A stretch of 64,000 nucleotides of DNA from Corynebacterium halotolerans YIM 70093 = DSM 44683 (GTDB lineage: Bacteria > Actinomycetota > Actinomycetes > Mycobacteriales > Mycobacteriaceae), in NCBI RefSeq assembly GCF_000341345.1, contig NC_020303.1, positions 22,257 through 86,256 on the forward strand. The letters run 5' to 3'. Below, piece after piece: positions 16,685-24,726 of the stretch (positions are counted from its first letter, which is position 1; every line of letters starts with the position of its first letter). The translations under genes were made by a program, and so were the position numbers. The notes beneath the pieces were generated by a model. It had not been told where the DNA came from. It was given only the letters and a program-made list of their open reading frames with translations, and made no database searches.

Positions 16685-18754
16685 ATGACCCACCCGGTAA
16701 ACGACACTCCCGCTGCCACAGATGCGACCGCAGGGAAGGCCCCCACCACCGGGAGCCGGCCTAAGGATCGGGTGCGCCCCATCTGGCCGCTGTACCTGCT
16801 CTTCCTCGTCGTCGCCGGTGCAATCGGCGGGACGATTGCCTACAGCTTCCTCGGCGAGTCCCTCGCAGCCCTGGGGATTCCCGACCCCGGCATCGCCACC
16901 ACCTTCGGACTGCCGTTTTTCCGCGCGGTCGGCTGGATGCTCGCTGCCCTGTCGGCAGGCTCCTTCCTGTTTGCCGCCTTCCTCATCTCCCCACGGCTAC
17001 CCGGCGGTGATAACGCCCGGCTGACTGGGGCCTCGTTGACCGTGGACGGACACCTCGCCTCCCGCACCGGGGCGGTCGCGGCGCTGTGCTTCGGGCTTGT
17101 CGCGTTGTTGATGATCCCGCTGGTGCTCTCGGATGTCTCCGGCACCCCCCTGGTCCAGACACTGGGCCCAGAGGCCCTGGCGGTGGCCCTCGAGCAGGTG
17201 GCCATGGCCCAGGTATGGCTGATCGTGGCCCTTATTGCCCTGGTTACCGGTGCTACGGGCCTCATGAGTAGATCGTGGATCACCCAACCACTGCTGCTGC
17301 TCGGGTCGATCCTCATGATCATCCCCCTGGGCCTGACGGGGCACTCCTCCTCGGGCGGTGACCATGACTTTGGCACCAACTCCTACCTGTGGCACCTGAT
17401 CTTCCTGGTCCTGTGGGTCGGCGGACTCATGGCGCTGCTCGCTCATGGCCGCCGCCTGGGACCGGATCTGGACATCGCCCTGCGCCGCTACTCGGCGATC
17501 GCCCTGTTCTCGATCATCGTCATGGCGGTCTCCGGACTGGTCAACGCCAGCATCCGCATCGAGTTCTCCGACTGGTTCACCACCCGCTACGGCCTGATCA
17601 TCGTGGCCAAGACCGTCGGCGTGATCATCCTCGGTATCTTCGGCTGGCTGCACCGGGCCTGGGTCGTCCCGAAGGTGCAAGCCGATCCCACCGACCGCCG
17701 CCTGTTCCACCAGGTTGCGATCGTCGAGGTACTCGTCATGGCGGCGGTCACCGGTATCGCCATCACCATGGGGCGTACCCCGCCGCCCCCACCGCGTGAG
17801 CCCAACCTCTCACAGATGGCCACCCAGCTCGGCTACGAGTTGTACGACAAACCCACCATCCTCAACGTGTGGGGCATGTGGCGCTTTGACCTGCTGTTTG
17901 GCACCCTCGCCCTGCTACTGGCTGCCGGCTACCTCCACGGCGTGTACCGGGCCCGCCGCACGGGGAAGAGCTGGGCGACGGGACGGACCATCTGGTGGCT
18001 CCTGGGATGTACGGCCCTGCTGGTGACGATGTCCTCCGGCATTGGCCTGAACATGGCCGCCACCTTCTCGGCACACATGGTCGGCCACATCATCTTGTCG
18101 CTGGTCGTACCCGTCCTCCTCGTCCTCGGCGCCCCGCTGACCCTACTGATGACCGCCTATGACTCCGGCCCGCCAGACAGGCCGGGCATCTACGACTGGG
18201 TGCGCGCCTTTACCCGCAGCCGGCTGGTGGGGATTATCACCCATCCGGTAGTCAATACCGTCCAGTTCCTGGTCTTTTTCTACGTGATGTACTTGCTCAT
18301 CCCGCTTTATGAGCTGATGATCTCCGAGCATGCGGGACATTTGATCATGAACACCGTGCTCCTGGTCTCCGGCTGCTTCTACTTCTGGGGGATGCTCGGG
18401 CCCGACCCCATCCCGTATCGTCGTCCGGCTCCGGTCCGCCTGGGGTGGCTGGCCGCCTCCCTGCCGGTCCATCTGATCTTCGGCATCTACCTCCTTCAGC
18501 TCGACACCATCTTGGGCGAGGAGTTCTACCGCTCGCTGCTCCTGCCCTGGGAGCTGGACCTGCTGGCCGACCAGCACACCGCCGTTCTGTTCTGGGCCGC
18601 GGGCATGGTCCCGCTGGCTGTCGTCGCCTTCCTGCTCATCCGCCAGTGGCCGGGCGCCGGCGGGGACGCCAGGGGTAGTGAGGAAAAGACCACCACCGAC
18701 ACCGGTGAGAGATCGCTGGTCCACCACGACAGCCCAGGAACCGGCACGCCCTAG
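16685..18754 (+). CDS. copD: CopD - CtaG fusion: copper importer and cytochrome oxidase assembly protein
   Basis: Membrane protein of 689 residues with two domains. The first half (about 40-370) is a CopD-type copper-resistance domain with the conserved membrane His region (NSYLWHLIFLVLWVGGLMAL). The second half (about 390-660) is the caa3_CtaG domain with GIGLNMAATFSAHMVGHIIL and VLGAPLTLLM. The fusion is common in Actinobacteria and couples copper uptake with assembly of haem-copper oxidase. It stands divergent to copC, its likely partner. A piece of a second CtaG gene lies at 37583-37650. Confidence 0.9.
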   Translation: MTHPVNDTPAATDATAGKAPTTGSRPKDRVRPIWPLYLLFLVVAGAIGGTIAYSFLGESLAALGIPDPGIATTFGLPFFRAVGWMLAALSAGSFLFAAFLISPRLPGGDNARLTGASLTVDGHLASRTGAVAALCFGLVALLMIPLVLSDVSGTPLVQTLGPEALAVALEQVAMAQVWLIVALIALVTGATGLMSRSWITQPLLLLGSILMIIPLGLTGHSSSGGDHDFGTNSYLWHLIFLVLWVGGLMALLAHGRRLGPDLDIALRRYSAIALFSIIVMAVSGLVNASIRIEFSDWFTTRYGLIIVAKTVGVIILGIFGWLHRAWVVPKVQADPTDRRLFHQVAIVEVLVMAAVTGIAITMGRTPPPPPREPNLSQMATQLGYELYDKPTILNVWGMWRFDLLFGTLALLLAAGYLHGVYRARRTGKSWATGRTIWWLLGCTALLVTMSSGIGLNMAATFSAHMVGHIILSLVVPVLLVLGAPLTLLMTAYDSGPPDRPGIYDWVRAFTRSRLVGIITHPVVNTVQFLVFFYVMYLLIPLYELMISEHAGHLIMNTVLLVSGCFYFWGMLGPDPIPYRRPAPVRLGWLAASLPVHLIFGIYLLQLDTILGEEFYRSLLLPWELDLLADQHTAVLFWAAGMVPLAVVAFLLIRQWPGAGGDARGSEEKTTTDTGERSLVHHDSPGTGTP

Positions 18755-19104
18755 CTGTCCCCGCTCACCAGTGGTACCGGTGAAAGGTCACCGGAGCGGC
18801 CGGGAAGCCGCCGGAGTCCGGCCAGGAATACCCAAGCCGTGACCCCTTTTTATGAGGTCAATTATGGGCGGGGAACAACCCTCGGCACGGTGTAGTCGCC
18901 TTCGCCAATCCCCTGAAAATGCCGGTGAGCATGCTGTGAAAAGGGTAAAAGAATCACTAAACGCGCGTTCCGACTGGCTCCCTTGGAGGGCCAGGCGCTA
19001 GTGTTACGTCCGTAAATAACGGAACGGTCACAATCTGGTCTCCAACGAGTACGATACTGGGGTCGAGCGTGGCGGGACATACGGACAACGATGGAAGAAG
19101 ATTC
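18755..19104. other. Intergenic region before the first M23 peptidase gene
   Basis: 350 bp with no gene seen. A GC-rich inverted repeat right after the copD stop (around 18771-18795, ACCGGTGAAAGGTCACCGG) may terminate transcription. The 20-bp block conserved before both M23 genes is at 19016-19035. Confidence 0.5.
19016..19035 (+). promoter_or_regulatory. Conserved 20-bp block upstream of M23 gene 1
   Basis: ATAACGGAACGGTCACAATC matches the block before the second M23 gene (42585-42604) at 18 of 20 bases. It contains a direct repeat ATAAC-n6-GTCAC, similar in type to sites of the OmpR-type regulator MtrA that controls cell-wall peptidase genes in corynebacteria; that link is inferred. Confidence 0.5.
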
Positions 19105-19851
19105 ATGCGCTTGAAGGCTCGGCGATCAGCCGGAGGAAAACACCGCAAGATCACCACCTCGCAGACCAAGGGCCGTGTGGCGCTGGTGGCCGTGGCCGCA
19201 GGCGCGGTTTCGTCGGCAGGTGTGGGCGGGGCCGCAGCAGCAACGCTGCAGGCCCAACCCGAGGATCCGGCTTCCCCGGGAGTCGCCGCCGTCGACGTGG
19301 AGCTGGCCGGCACTGACACCGCCCTGTCCTCGACTGTGGCGGAGGCGGCACCGCAGGTTCTCGCGATCTCGGAGTACAAGCCGGCCGCCAACGTCGACGG
19401 GCAGTTGGACAAGGCGGTTGAGTATGCTGCCGAACGGGCCGAGGCCGAACGTCTTGCCAATGCTCCGTCCGTGGTCAAGCCTGCCGAAGGCACCTTCACT
19501 TCCGGTTTCGGTATGCGCTGGGGCAGCCTCCACGCCGGCCTGGACATCGCCAACGTCGTGGGTACCCCGATTCTCGCGGCCATGGGCGGCACCGTGATCG
19601 ACTCGGGCCCGGCCTCGGGTTTCGGTCAGTGGATCCGTATCCAGCACGACGACGGATCGATTGCCGTCTACGGCCATATGGAGACCCTCGACGTGAGCGT
19701 CGGCGAGCGCGTCACCGCCGGCCAGAAGATCGCCGGCATGGGCAACCGAGGTTTTTCCACCGGTTCCCACCTGCATTTTGAGCTCTACCCGACCGGTAGC
19801 GGTGCCGTGGACCCTGCCCCCTGGTTCGCCGAGCACGGCATCACCTTCTAA
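19105..19851 (+). CDS. Secreted M23-family (LytM) cell-wall endopeptidase, copy 1
   Basis: Protein of 248 residues with a basic N-terminus, a long Ala-rich signal segment (VALVAVAAGAVSSAGVGG) and a C-terminal Peptidase_M23 domain. The zinc ligands are in GSLHAGLDIA (H and D) and SHLHFELYP; SGFGMRWG and YGHMETLDVSVGERV are typical. It should cleave peptide cross-links of peptidoglycan or act as an activator of another hydrolase. The start at 19105 has GGAAGAAG before it and matches the paralogue at 42636-43382. A hairpin around 19881-19921 may end the transcript. Confidence 0.9.
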   Translation: MRLKARRSAGGKHRKITTSQTKGRVALVAVAAGAVSSAGVGGAAAATLQAQPEDPASPGVAAVDVELAGTDTALSSTVAEAAPQVLAISEYKPAANVDGQLDKAVEYAAERAEAERLANAPSVVKPAEGTFTSGFGMRWGSLHAGLDIANVVGTPILAAMGGTVIDSGPASGFGQWIRIQHDDGSIAVYGHMETLDVSVGERVTAGQKIAGMGNRGFSTGSHLHFELYPTGSGAVDPAPWFAEHGITF

Positions 19852-19955
19852 ACCCTTCCCCATTCAAGACAAAATACAGTCCTGGCCCCCAGGCCCACCT
19901 TCGTGGTCTGGGCGTCAGGCCATGAGCCCAGTCATCCTGGGTCACGCTGGTGATT

Positions 19956-19975
19956 AGTACACGGGATTGTGTACT
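19956..19975. promoter_or_regulatory. Palindromic operator of the ArsR-type sensor
   Basis: AGTACAC-GGGATT-GTGTACT is a perfect 7-bp inverted repeat ending 11 bp before the start codon at 19986. Position and size fit an autoregulatory ArsR/SmtB site. Confidence 0.65.
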
Positions 19976-19985
19976 GTCTATCGTT

Positions 19986-20318
19986 ATGAGCACGGCGACC
20001 GTCACCCACACCTCGGCGTTGTCCCGGGTGGGTAATGCCCTGTCCGATGACACCCGGACCGGGATTCTGTTGGCCCTGCGTAACGGGCCGGCCCGACCGT
20101 CCGAGCTGGCCCGGCAGTTGGATGTCTCCAAACAGGTGATGTCGAATCAGTTGGCTTGCCTGCGAGGATGCGGACTGGTGACCTCCATCCCGGAGGGGCG
20201 CAACGTCTGGTATTCGCTGGCTGATCCCCGGCTGGGTCATGTCCTGGGCGAGTTGCTTGAGTTGGTGGTCACCATCGATCCGACCTGCTGCTCGCCGGAC
20301 GGCTGCACCTGCTCATAA
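19986..20318 (+). CDS. ArsR/SmtB-family sensor with CmtR-like cysteines
   Basis: Winged-helix regulator of 110 residues. VMSNQLACLRGCGLV puts Cys58 and Cys62 in the recognition-helix region, as in CmtR, and the tail holds four further Cys (TCC..GCTC at 101-109). A soft-metal sensor for Cd, Pb, Cu or Hg, or a thiol redox sensor, is inferred. No metal exporter follows; the next genes are a DsbA-like thioredoxin (92 bp away) and VKOR, so disulfide formation may be what it controls. The start at 19986 is placed after the palindrome; a longer frame begins at 19950 but would run through the operator. Confidence 0.85.
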   Translation: MSTATVTHTSALSRVGNALSDDTRTGILLALRNGPARPSELARQLDVSKQVMSNQLACLRGCGLVTSIPEGRNVWYSLADPRLGHVLGELLELVVTIDPTCCSPDGCTCS

Positions 20319-20410
20319 TCACCCCAGGGCCGAGAGGGATTCGTCGGCGTCGTGCCGGGCGACCCTGAACCCACTGCCCTGACTCCCGCCAGAGATAGAA
20401 CGGAACCCTC

Positions 20411-21118
20411 GTGAGCACCCCCACCAACCGCACCACCTCCCCCCGACCTTCCGGGAACTGGCGAAAAGCCCAGATAATTGTCTGGGTAGTGCTGGCTATC
20501 GTCGTGATCGCCGGGATCGTCGCCTTCCTCATCGGCCGGGCGGATTCCGCTCCGGAGTCCGCCCCGGAAGCTGTGACCAGTGATGCCGGCCAGGTGGTCC
20601 GGGACAACAGTCGGGTGCTGTCTCAGGCGCCGAATGAGAAGGCTGTGCTGGTGGAGTTCCTCGACTTTGAGTGCGAGGCCTGCCGGGCGGCGTACCCCTT
20701 TGTGGAGGAACTGCGGGAGGAGTACTCAGACACCGTCACTTTCGTTAACCGCTACTTCCCGTTGCCGGGCCACCGCAACTCCATGCCGGCTGCCGTGGCC
20801 GTCGAGGCCGCTGCCCAGCAGGGCCAGTACGAAGCGATGTACCACCGGATGTTTGAAACCCAGCCCGAGTGGGGCGAGTCCGCCGAGGATAACAGCGAGG
20901 TCTTCCGCGGCTTCGCTGAGGACCTGGGATTGGACATGGCCGCCTATGACGCCGCCGTCGCCGATCCGGCCACCGAGGAACGGGTCCGGCTCGATGTGGC
21001 TGACGGAACGGCCCTGGGTGTGCGCGGCACCCCGACCTTCTTCCTCGATGGCCAGCCCCTTGTCCCGGACTCCCTTGAGCAGTTCCGGGCCGAGGTCGAC
21101 GCGGCCGCCGCCGACTAA
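20411..21118 (+). CDS. DsbA-like membrane-anchored thiol oxidoreductase
   Basis: Protein of 235 residues: one N-terminal membrane anchor (QIIVWVVLAIVVIAGIVAFLIG), then a thioredoxin-like domain exposed outside. The active site is Cys88-Glu-Ala-Cys91 in FECEACRAAYP, and the cis-Pro loop is VRGTPTFFLDG. It belongs to the DsbA/Thioredoxin_4 group, the oxidative folding enzymes of Actinobacteria. VKOR, which re-oxidises such proteins, begins 9 bp downstream, so the two form a working pair. GTG start at 20411. Confidence 0.9.
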   Translation: MSTPTNRTTSPRPSGNWRKAQIIVWVVLAIVVIAGIVAFLIGRADSAPESAPEAVTSDAGQVVRDNSRVLSQAPNEKAVLVEFLDFECEACRAAYPFVEELREEYSDTVTFVNRYFPLPGHRNSMPAAVAVEAAAQQGQYEAMYHRMFETQPEWGESAEDNSEVFRGFAEDLGLDMAAYDAAVADPATEERVRLDVADGTALGVRGTPTFFLDGQPLVPDSLEQFRAEVDAAAAD

Positions 21119-21127
21119 CCCGAATCG

Positions 21128-21781
21128 ATGACGCACTCAGTCACCGCCCAAGACGAAAATGAGGTTCTCGTGACCGAAACGAACGATAAGACCTCTCTAC
21201 CAGCCTTCGTCCGGGACCGTCCTTTCGCCCTCATCCTGCTGGTCACCGGTGTGATCGGATGGGTGGCCTCCGGTATTCTGGTGCTCGAGCGCCTGGCCCT
21301 CTACGAGGACGCCGAGCACGTCACCACCTGCGACCTCAACGCCCTGGTCTCCTGCGGGAAGGTGATGGGCACCTGGCAGTCCGAACTGTTCGGCTTCCCC
21401 AACCCTTTGATCGGCATCGTCGCTTTCGCCGTGGTTATCACCACCGCGATGGCGATGCTGTCTGGGGCTCGGCTCGGCGACTGGTACTGGGCCGGCCTGC
21501 AGGCCGGGGTGAGCGTGGGCCTGGTGCTCATTATCTGGTTGTGGTACCAGGCCCTGTTCGTTATCCACATTCTGTGCCTGTACTGCATGGTGGTGTGGGC
21601 GGTGATGATCCCGTTGTTCATCCTGCTGACCGTGCGTAACCTCGCCCGTGGGCTCTTTCCCGCCTCCCCTGCCGTGGTGCGGTTTTCCTCCCAGTGGGCG
21701 GGCACCCTGATCGCCGTGGTCTACGTCGCCGTGGCTGCCTCGGTGTTTGTCAGCTTCTACTCCGATTTCACCGGCCTCTGA
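21128..21781 (+). CDS. Vitamin K epoxide reductase (VKOR) homologue, copy 1
   Basis: Integral membrane disulfide-generating enzyme of 217 residues. It has the loop cysteines in TTCDLNALVSCGKV and the membrane active site CLYC in HILCLYCMVVW, next to four to five hydrophobic segments. VKOR takes electrons from a DsbA-like partner and passes them to menaquinone. It is 9 bp after the DsbA-like gene. A GTG at 21170 with a better spaced purine site gives a 203-residue protein that matches the second copy (57712-58317), so the true start may be there. The two copies differ at only about 13 positions in the shared region. Confidence 0.9.
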   Translation: MTHSVTAQDENEVLVTETNDKTSLPAFVRDRPFALILLVTGVIGWVASGILVLERLALYEDAEHVTTCDLNALVSCGKVMGTWQSELFGFPNPLIGIVAFAVVITTAMAMLSGARLGDWYWAGLQAGVSVGLVLIIWLWYQALFVIHILCLYCMVVWAVMIPLFILLTVRNLARGLFPASPAVVRFSSQWAGTLIAVVYVAVAASVFVSFYSDFTGL

Positions 21782-22078
21782 CCCTGACGAGCGGCCACTC
21801 CCCAGCGCCGGTGATTCCGGGGCTATGTGTGACGCAAACCCAGACCTGGGGTGACCTGCATCAACTCGGTGAGCTCTAGGTGGGGACCTTCGTCACGTTT
21901 TCGGAACTTTCCGTGAACCTGGACCGACAACTCGGGTGTACCTGAATTTAGATCGGGTGTCGGCAGGAATCGCGAGCCGGGAGTGTGTGAGGCCAGTTCG
22001 CCGCGCCTGCCGGAAAAGAAGCTGTCGCGGTGGCGATGAGCCACTGTGCCGGTTTTTCAACTGCGAAAGGCATATTCT
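21782..22078. other. Intergenic region before cydA
   Basis: About 300 bp; nothing coding. The cyd operon promoter should lie here. No motif I can name was recognised. Confidence 0.4.
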
Positions 22079-23722
22079 GTGGATCTTGTCGATGTCTCAC
22101 GTTGGCAATTTGGCATCACGACTGTCTATCACTTTATTTTCGTCCCCCTGACCATCGGACTCGCTCCGCTGGTGGCAATCATGCAAACGGCCTGGCACCG
22201 CACCGGTAAAGATATGTGGTACCGCGCCACTCGGTTTTTCGGCACGCTGTTCCTGGTCAACTTCGCCATGGGCGTGGTCACCGGCCTTGTCCAGGAGTTC
22301 CAGTTCGGCATGAACTGGAGTGAGTACTCTCGCTTTGTCGGCGATGTTTTCGGTGGCCCGCTCGCCTTGGAGGGGCTGGCAGCTTTCTTCTTCGAGTCCA
22401 TCTTCTTGGGCATTTGGATCTTCGGCTGGGGCAGAGTCCCCCGCTGGATACACCTGGCGTCCATCTGGATCGTCGCGGCCGCGACTAATGTCTCGGCCTA
22501 CTTCATCATCGTGGCGAACTCCTTTATGCAGCACCCGGTGGGGGCGGCGATGAACTACGAGAACGGTCGCGCGGAATTGATCAACGTCTGGGAGCTGCTG
22601 AGCAATCCGGTGGCACTGGTGGCCTTCCCACACGCGGTGGCCGGTTCCGTGCTCGTGGCTGGCACCTTCGTCGCCGGTATCAGTGCGTGGTGGATGGTGC
22701 GCGATCGTCGTCACGCCGCTAAGACGGGAGGAAACGCCGAGGATGCCGGGCAGTTGTGGCGGCCCCTGCTGCGCATGGGACTGTGGGTCACATTGTTGGG
22801 GATCGTTTCCGTTTCCATCACCGGTGACTTGCAGGCCAAGGTGATGTTCGAGGTCCAGCCGATGAAGATGGCCTCCGCGGAGGCCCTCTGCCATACGGAG
22901 GAGGACCCGTGGTTTTCCATCTTGGCTATTAGCACGTTCAACGACTGTAACTCCGTCTCCGAGATCTTCAGTGTGCCTTGGGTTCTGTCATTCCTGGCTG
23001 GCGGCCAGTTCAGCGGTGTGACGTTGCAGGGCGTCACGGACTTGCAGGCCCAGGCCGAGCAGCTCTATGGTCCGGGCAACTACTCTCCGAACCTGTTCGT
23101 GACCTACTGGTCCTTCCGTCTGATGATCGGCTTCATGGCCGCCTCCATCCTGGTGGTTATCGTCGGTTTCTGGTTGACCCGCAAGAAGCGCACCACCGAC
23201 AAGCGGTGGTTCGCCTGGTTGGGTCTCATCGCGATTCCGTTTCCCTTCCTGTCCAACTCCGCCGGCTGGATCTTCACCGAGATGGGGCGCCAGCCCTGGG
23301 TGGTATACCCGAACCCTGACTTCGGTCCGGAGAACAGCCCGAACGGGGAGAACGACATCCACCTGATCGTGGACTTCGGGGTGTCCAACCATTCGGTGAC
23401 CACTGTCTGGATTTCCTTGATCGCCTTCACCTTGATCTACGGCATCCTCGCCGTGGTCTGGTTCTGGCTCATGCGCCGCTTCGTGGTCGCTGGGGCACTG
23501 GCGCCTGGCGCTTCCGAGAACATCGTCGAGGACACCTACGGACCGGACGCCGAGGAACTAGAACCGCTGAGCTTCAACGCCGACAGCTCCGACGACGCCG
23601 AGGACAGCGACGGTTCCCACAGCACCGAAGAGTTCGAGCCAGCCGACCGGGGTTCCGCAGCTGTCACCACGAAACCACGCCGACAGCGTGATGAGCGCAC
23701 CGTTGATGAGAAGGAGCAATGA
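22079..23722 (+). CDS. cydA: Cytochrome bd quinol oxidase subunit I
   Basis: Catalytic haem subunit of 547 residues with nine or more membrane segments. The early haem ligand His is in TTVYHFIFVPLT (residue 18), the second in FPHAVAGSVLVAG, and the quinol-site GRQPWVVYP motif is present. The C-terminal tail is unusually long and acidic (DSSDDAEDSDGSHSTEEFEP) and ends basic. The enzyme reduces oxygen without copper, useful when copper damages or diverts the haem-copper oxidase. A GTG at 22079 with AAAGG upstream is chosen; an ATG at 22046 is in frame. It overlaps cydB by 4 nt. Confidence 0.93.
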   Translation: MDLVDVSRWQFGITTVYHFIFVPLTIGLAPLVAIMQTAWHRTGKDMWYRATRFFGTLFLVNFAMGVVTGLVQEFQFGMNWSEYSRFVGDVFGGPLALEGLAAFFFESIFLGIWIFGWGRVPRWIHLASIWIVAAATNVSAYFIIVANSFMQHPVGAAMNYENGRAELINVWELLSNPVALVAFPHAVAGSVLVAGTFVAGISAWWMVRDRRHAAKTGGNAEDAGQLWRPLLRMGLWVTLLGIVSVSITGDLQAKVMFEVQPMKMASAEALCHTEEDPWFSILAISTFNDCNSVSEIFSVPWVLSFLAGGQFSGVTLQGVTDLQAQAEQLYGPGNYSPNLFVTYWSFRLMIGFMAASILVVIVGFWLTRKKRTTDKRWFAWLGLIAIPFPFLSNSAGWIFTEMGRQPWVVYPNPDFGPENSPNGENDIHLIVDFGVSNHSVTTVWISLIAFTLIYGILAVVWFWLMRRFVVAGALAPGASENIVEDTYGPDAEELEPLSFNADSSDDAEDSDGSHSTEEFEPADRGSAAVTTKPRRQRDERTVDEKEQ

Positions 23723-24726
23723 CTATGGATCTGCAGACCCTGTGGTTCATCGTGATCGCTTTCCTGTTCGTCGGCTATTTCGTCCTGGAGGGTTTCGACT
23801 TCGGTGTGGGCATGCTTTTGCCCTTCCTGGGCGGTGACGGTGAGGAGCGTGCGCGGCGTCGCGACGCCGTGGCCACCAGCATCGGCCCGGTGTGGAACGG
23901 CAACGAGGTGTGGCTCATCGTGGCGGTGGGTGGCATGTTCGCCGCCTTCCCCGAGTGGTACGCCACGATGTTTTCCGGTTTCTATCTCCCGTTGCTGCTC
24001 ATTTTGCTCTCCCTAATCCTGCGGGGCGTCGCCCTGGAGTGGCGCGTCAAAGTCGACACCCAGGCCTGGCGGAACCGGTGCGATATCGGGTTGGCTATCG
24101 GCAGTTGGGTGCCGGCGATCTTTTGGGGCGTAACCTTCACCAATATCGTCCAGGGCGTGGCAATTGACGCCAATCGGCAGGTCGATTCCAGCTTGACCGC
24201 GATGTTCGGCTTGTTCAATCCCTACGGTCTGCTGGGGGCGGTGACCTTCGTTCTGATGTTCATGGTGCACGGAGCGACCTTCTTAGGGATCAAGGTGCAC
24301 GAACCGCTGCGCAGCCAGGCCCATCGGCTGGCCCAGCGACTGACTATCCCGACAGCCGTGGTGGCCGTCGGGTTCGCGGTATGGACTCAGCTGGCACACG
24401 GTGATCCCGTCATCGGGATCGCGGTGGGTGTGCTCGCGCTGTGCGTGCTCATCGGTTCGGTGTCCCTCATGCGGGGCCACGACGGCGTCGCGTTCGCGGC
24501 CACTGCCGTGGCTGTGGCCACCCTGGTGGTGCAGATTTTCGCCACCTTGTTCCCGAACGTGATGCCCACCTCCCTGCCGGGCGGGGTGTCTCTGGACATC
24601 TATAACGCCTCCAGCTCGGACTACACACTGGTCTTTTTGTCCTGGGGTGTGCTGATCCTGGTGCCGTTCATCCTGGCCGCCCAGGGCTGGACCTTCTGGT
24701 CCTTCGCCAAGCGGATCACGGTGTGA
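23719..24726 (+). CDS. cydB: Cytochrome bd quinol oxidase subunit II
   Basis: Membrane subunit of 335 residues that pairs with CydA. It begins LWFIVIAFLFVGYFVLEGFDFGVGML, the conserved CydB start, and contains GPVWNGNEVWLIVAVGGMFAAFP. The ATG overlaps the cydA stop (ATGA); a second ATG six bases on is an alternative. It overlaps cydD, so the four cyd genes are one translationally coupled operon. Confidence 0.94.
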   Translation: MTMDLQTLWFIVIAFLFVGYFVLEGFDFGVGMLLPFLGGDGEERARRRDAVATSIGPVWNGNEVWLIVAVGGMFAAFPEWYATMFSGFYLPLLLILLSLILRGVALEWRVKVDTQAWRNRCDIGLAIGSWVPAIFWGVTFTNIVQGVAIDANRQVDSSLTAMFGLFNPYGLLGAVTFVLMFMVHGATFLGIKVHEPLRSQAHRLAQRLTIPTAVVAVGFAVWTQLAHGDPVIGIAVGVLALCVLIGSVSLMRGHDGVAFAATAVAVATLVVQIFATLFPNVMPTSLPGGVSLDIYNASSSDYTLVFLSWGVLILVPFILAAQGWTFWSFAKRITV

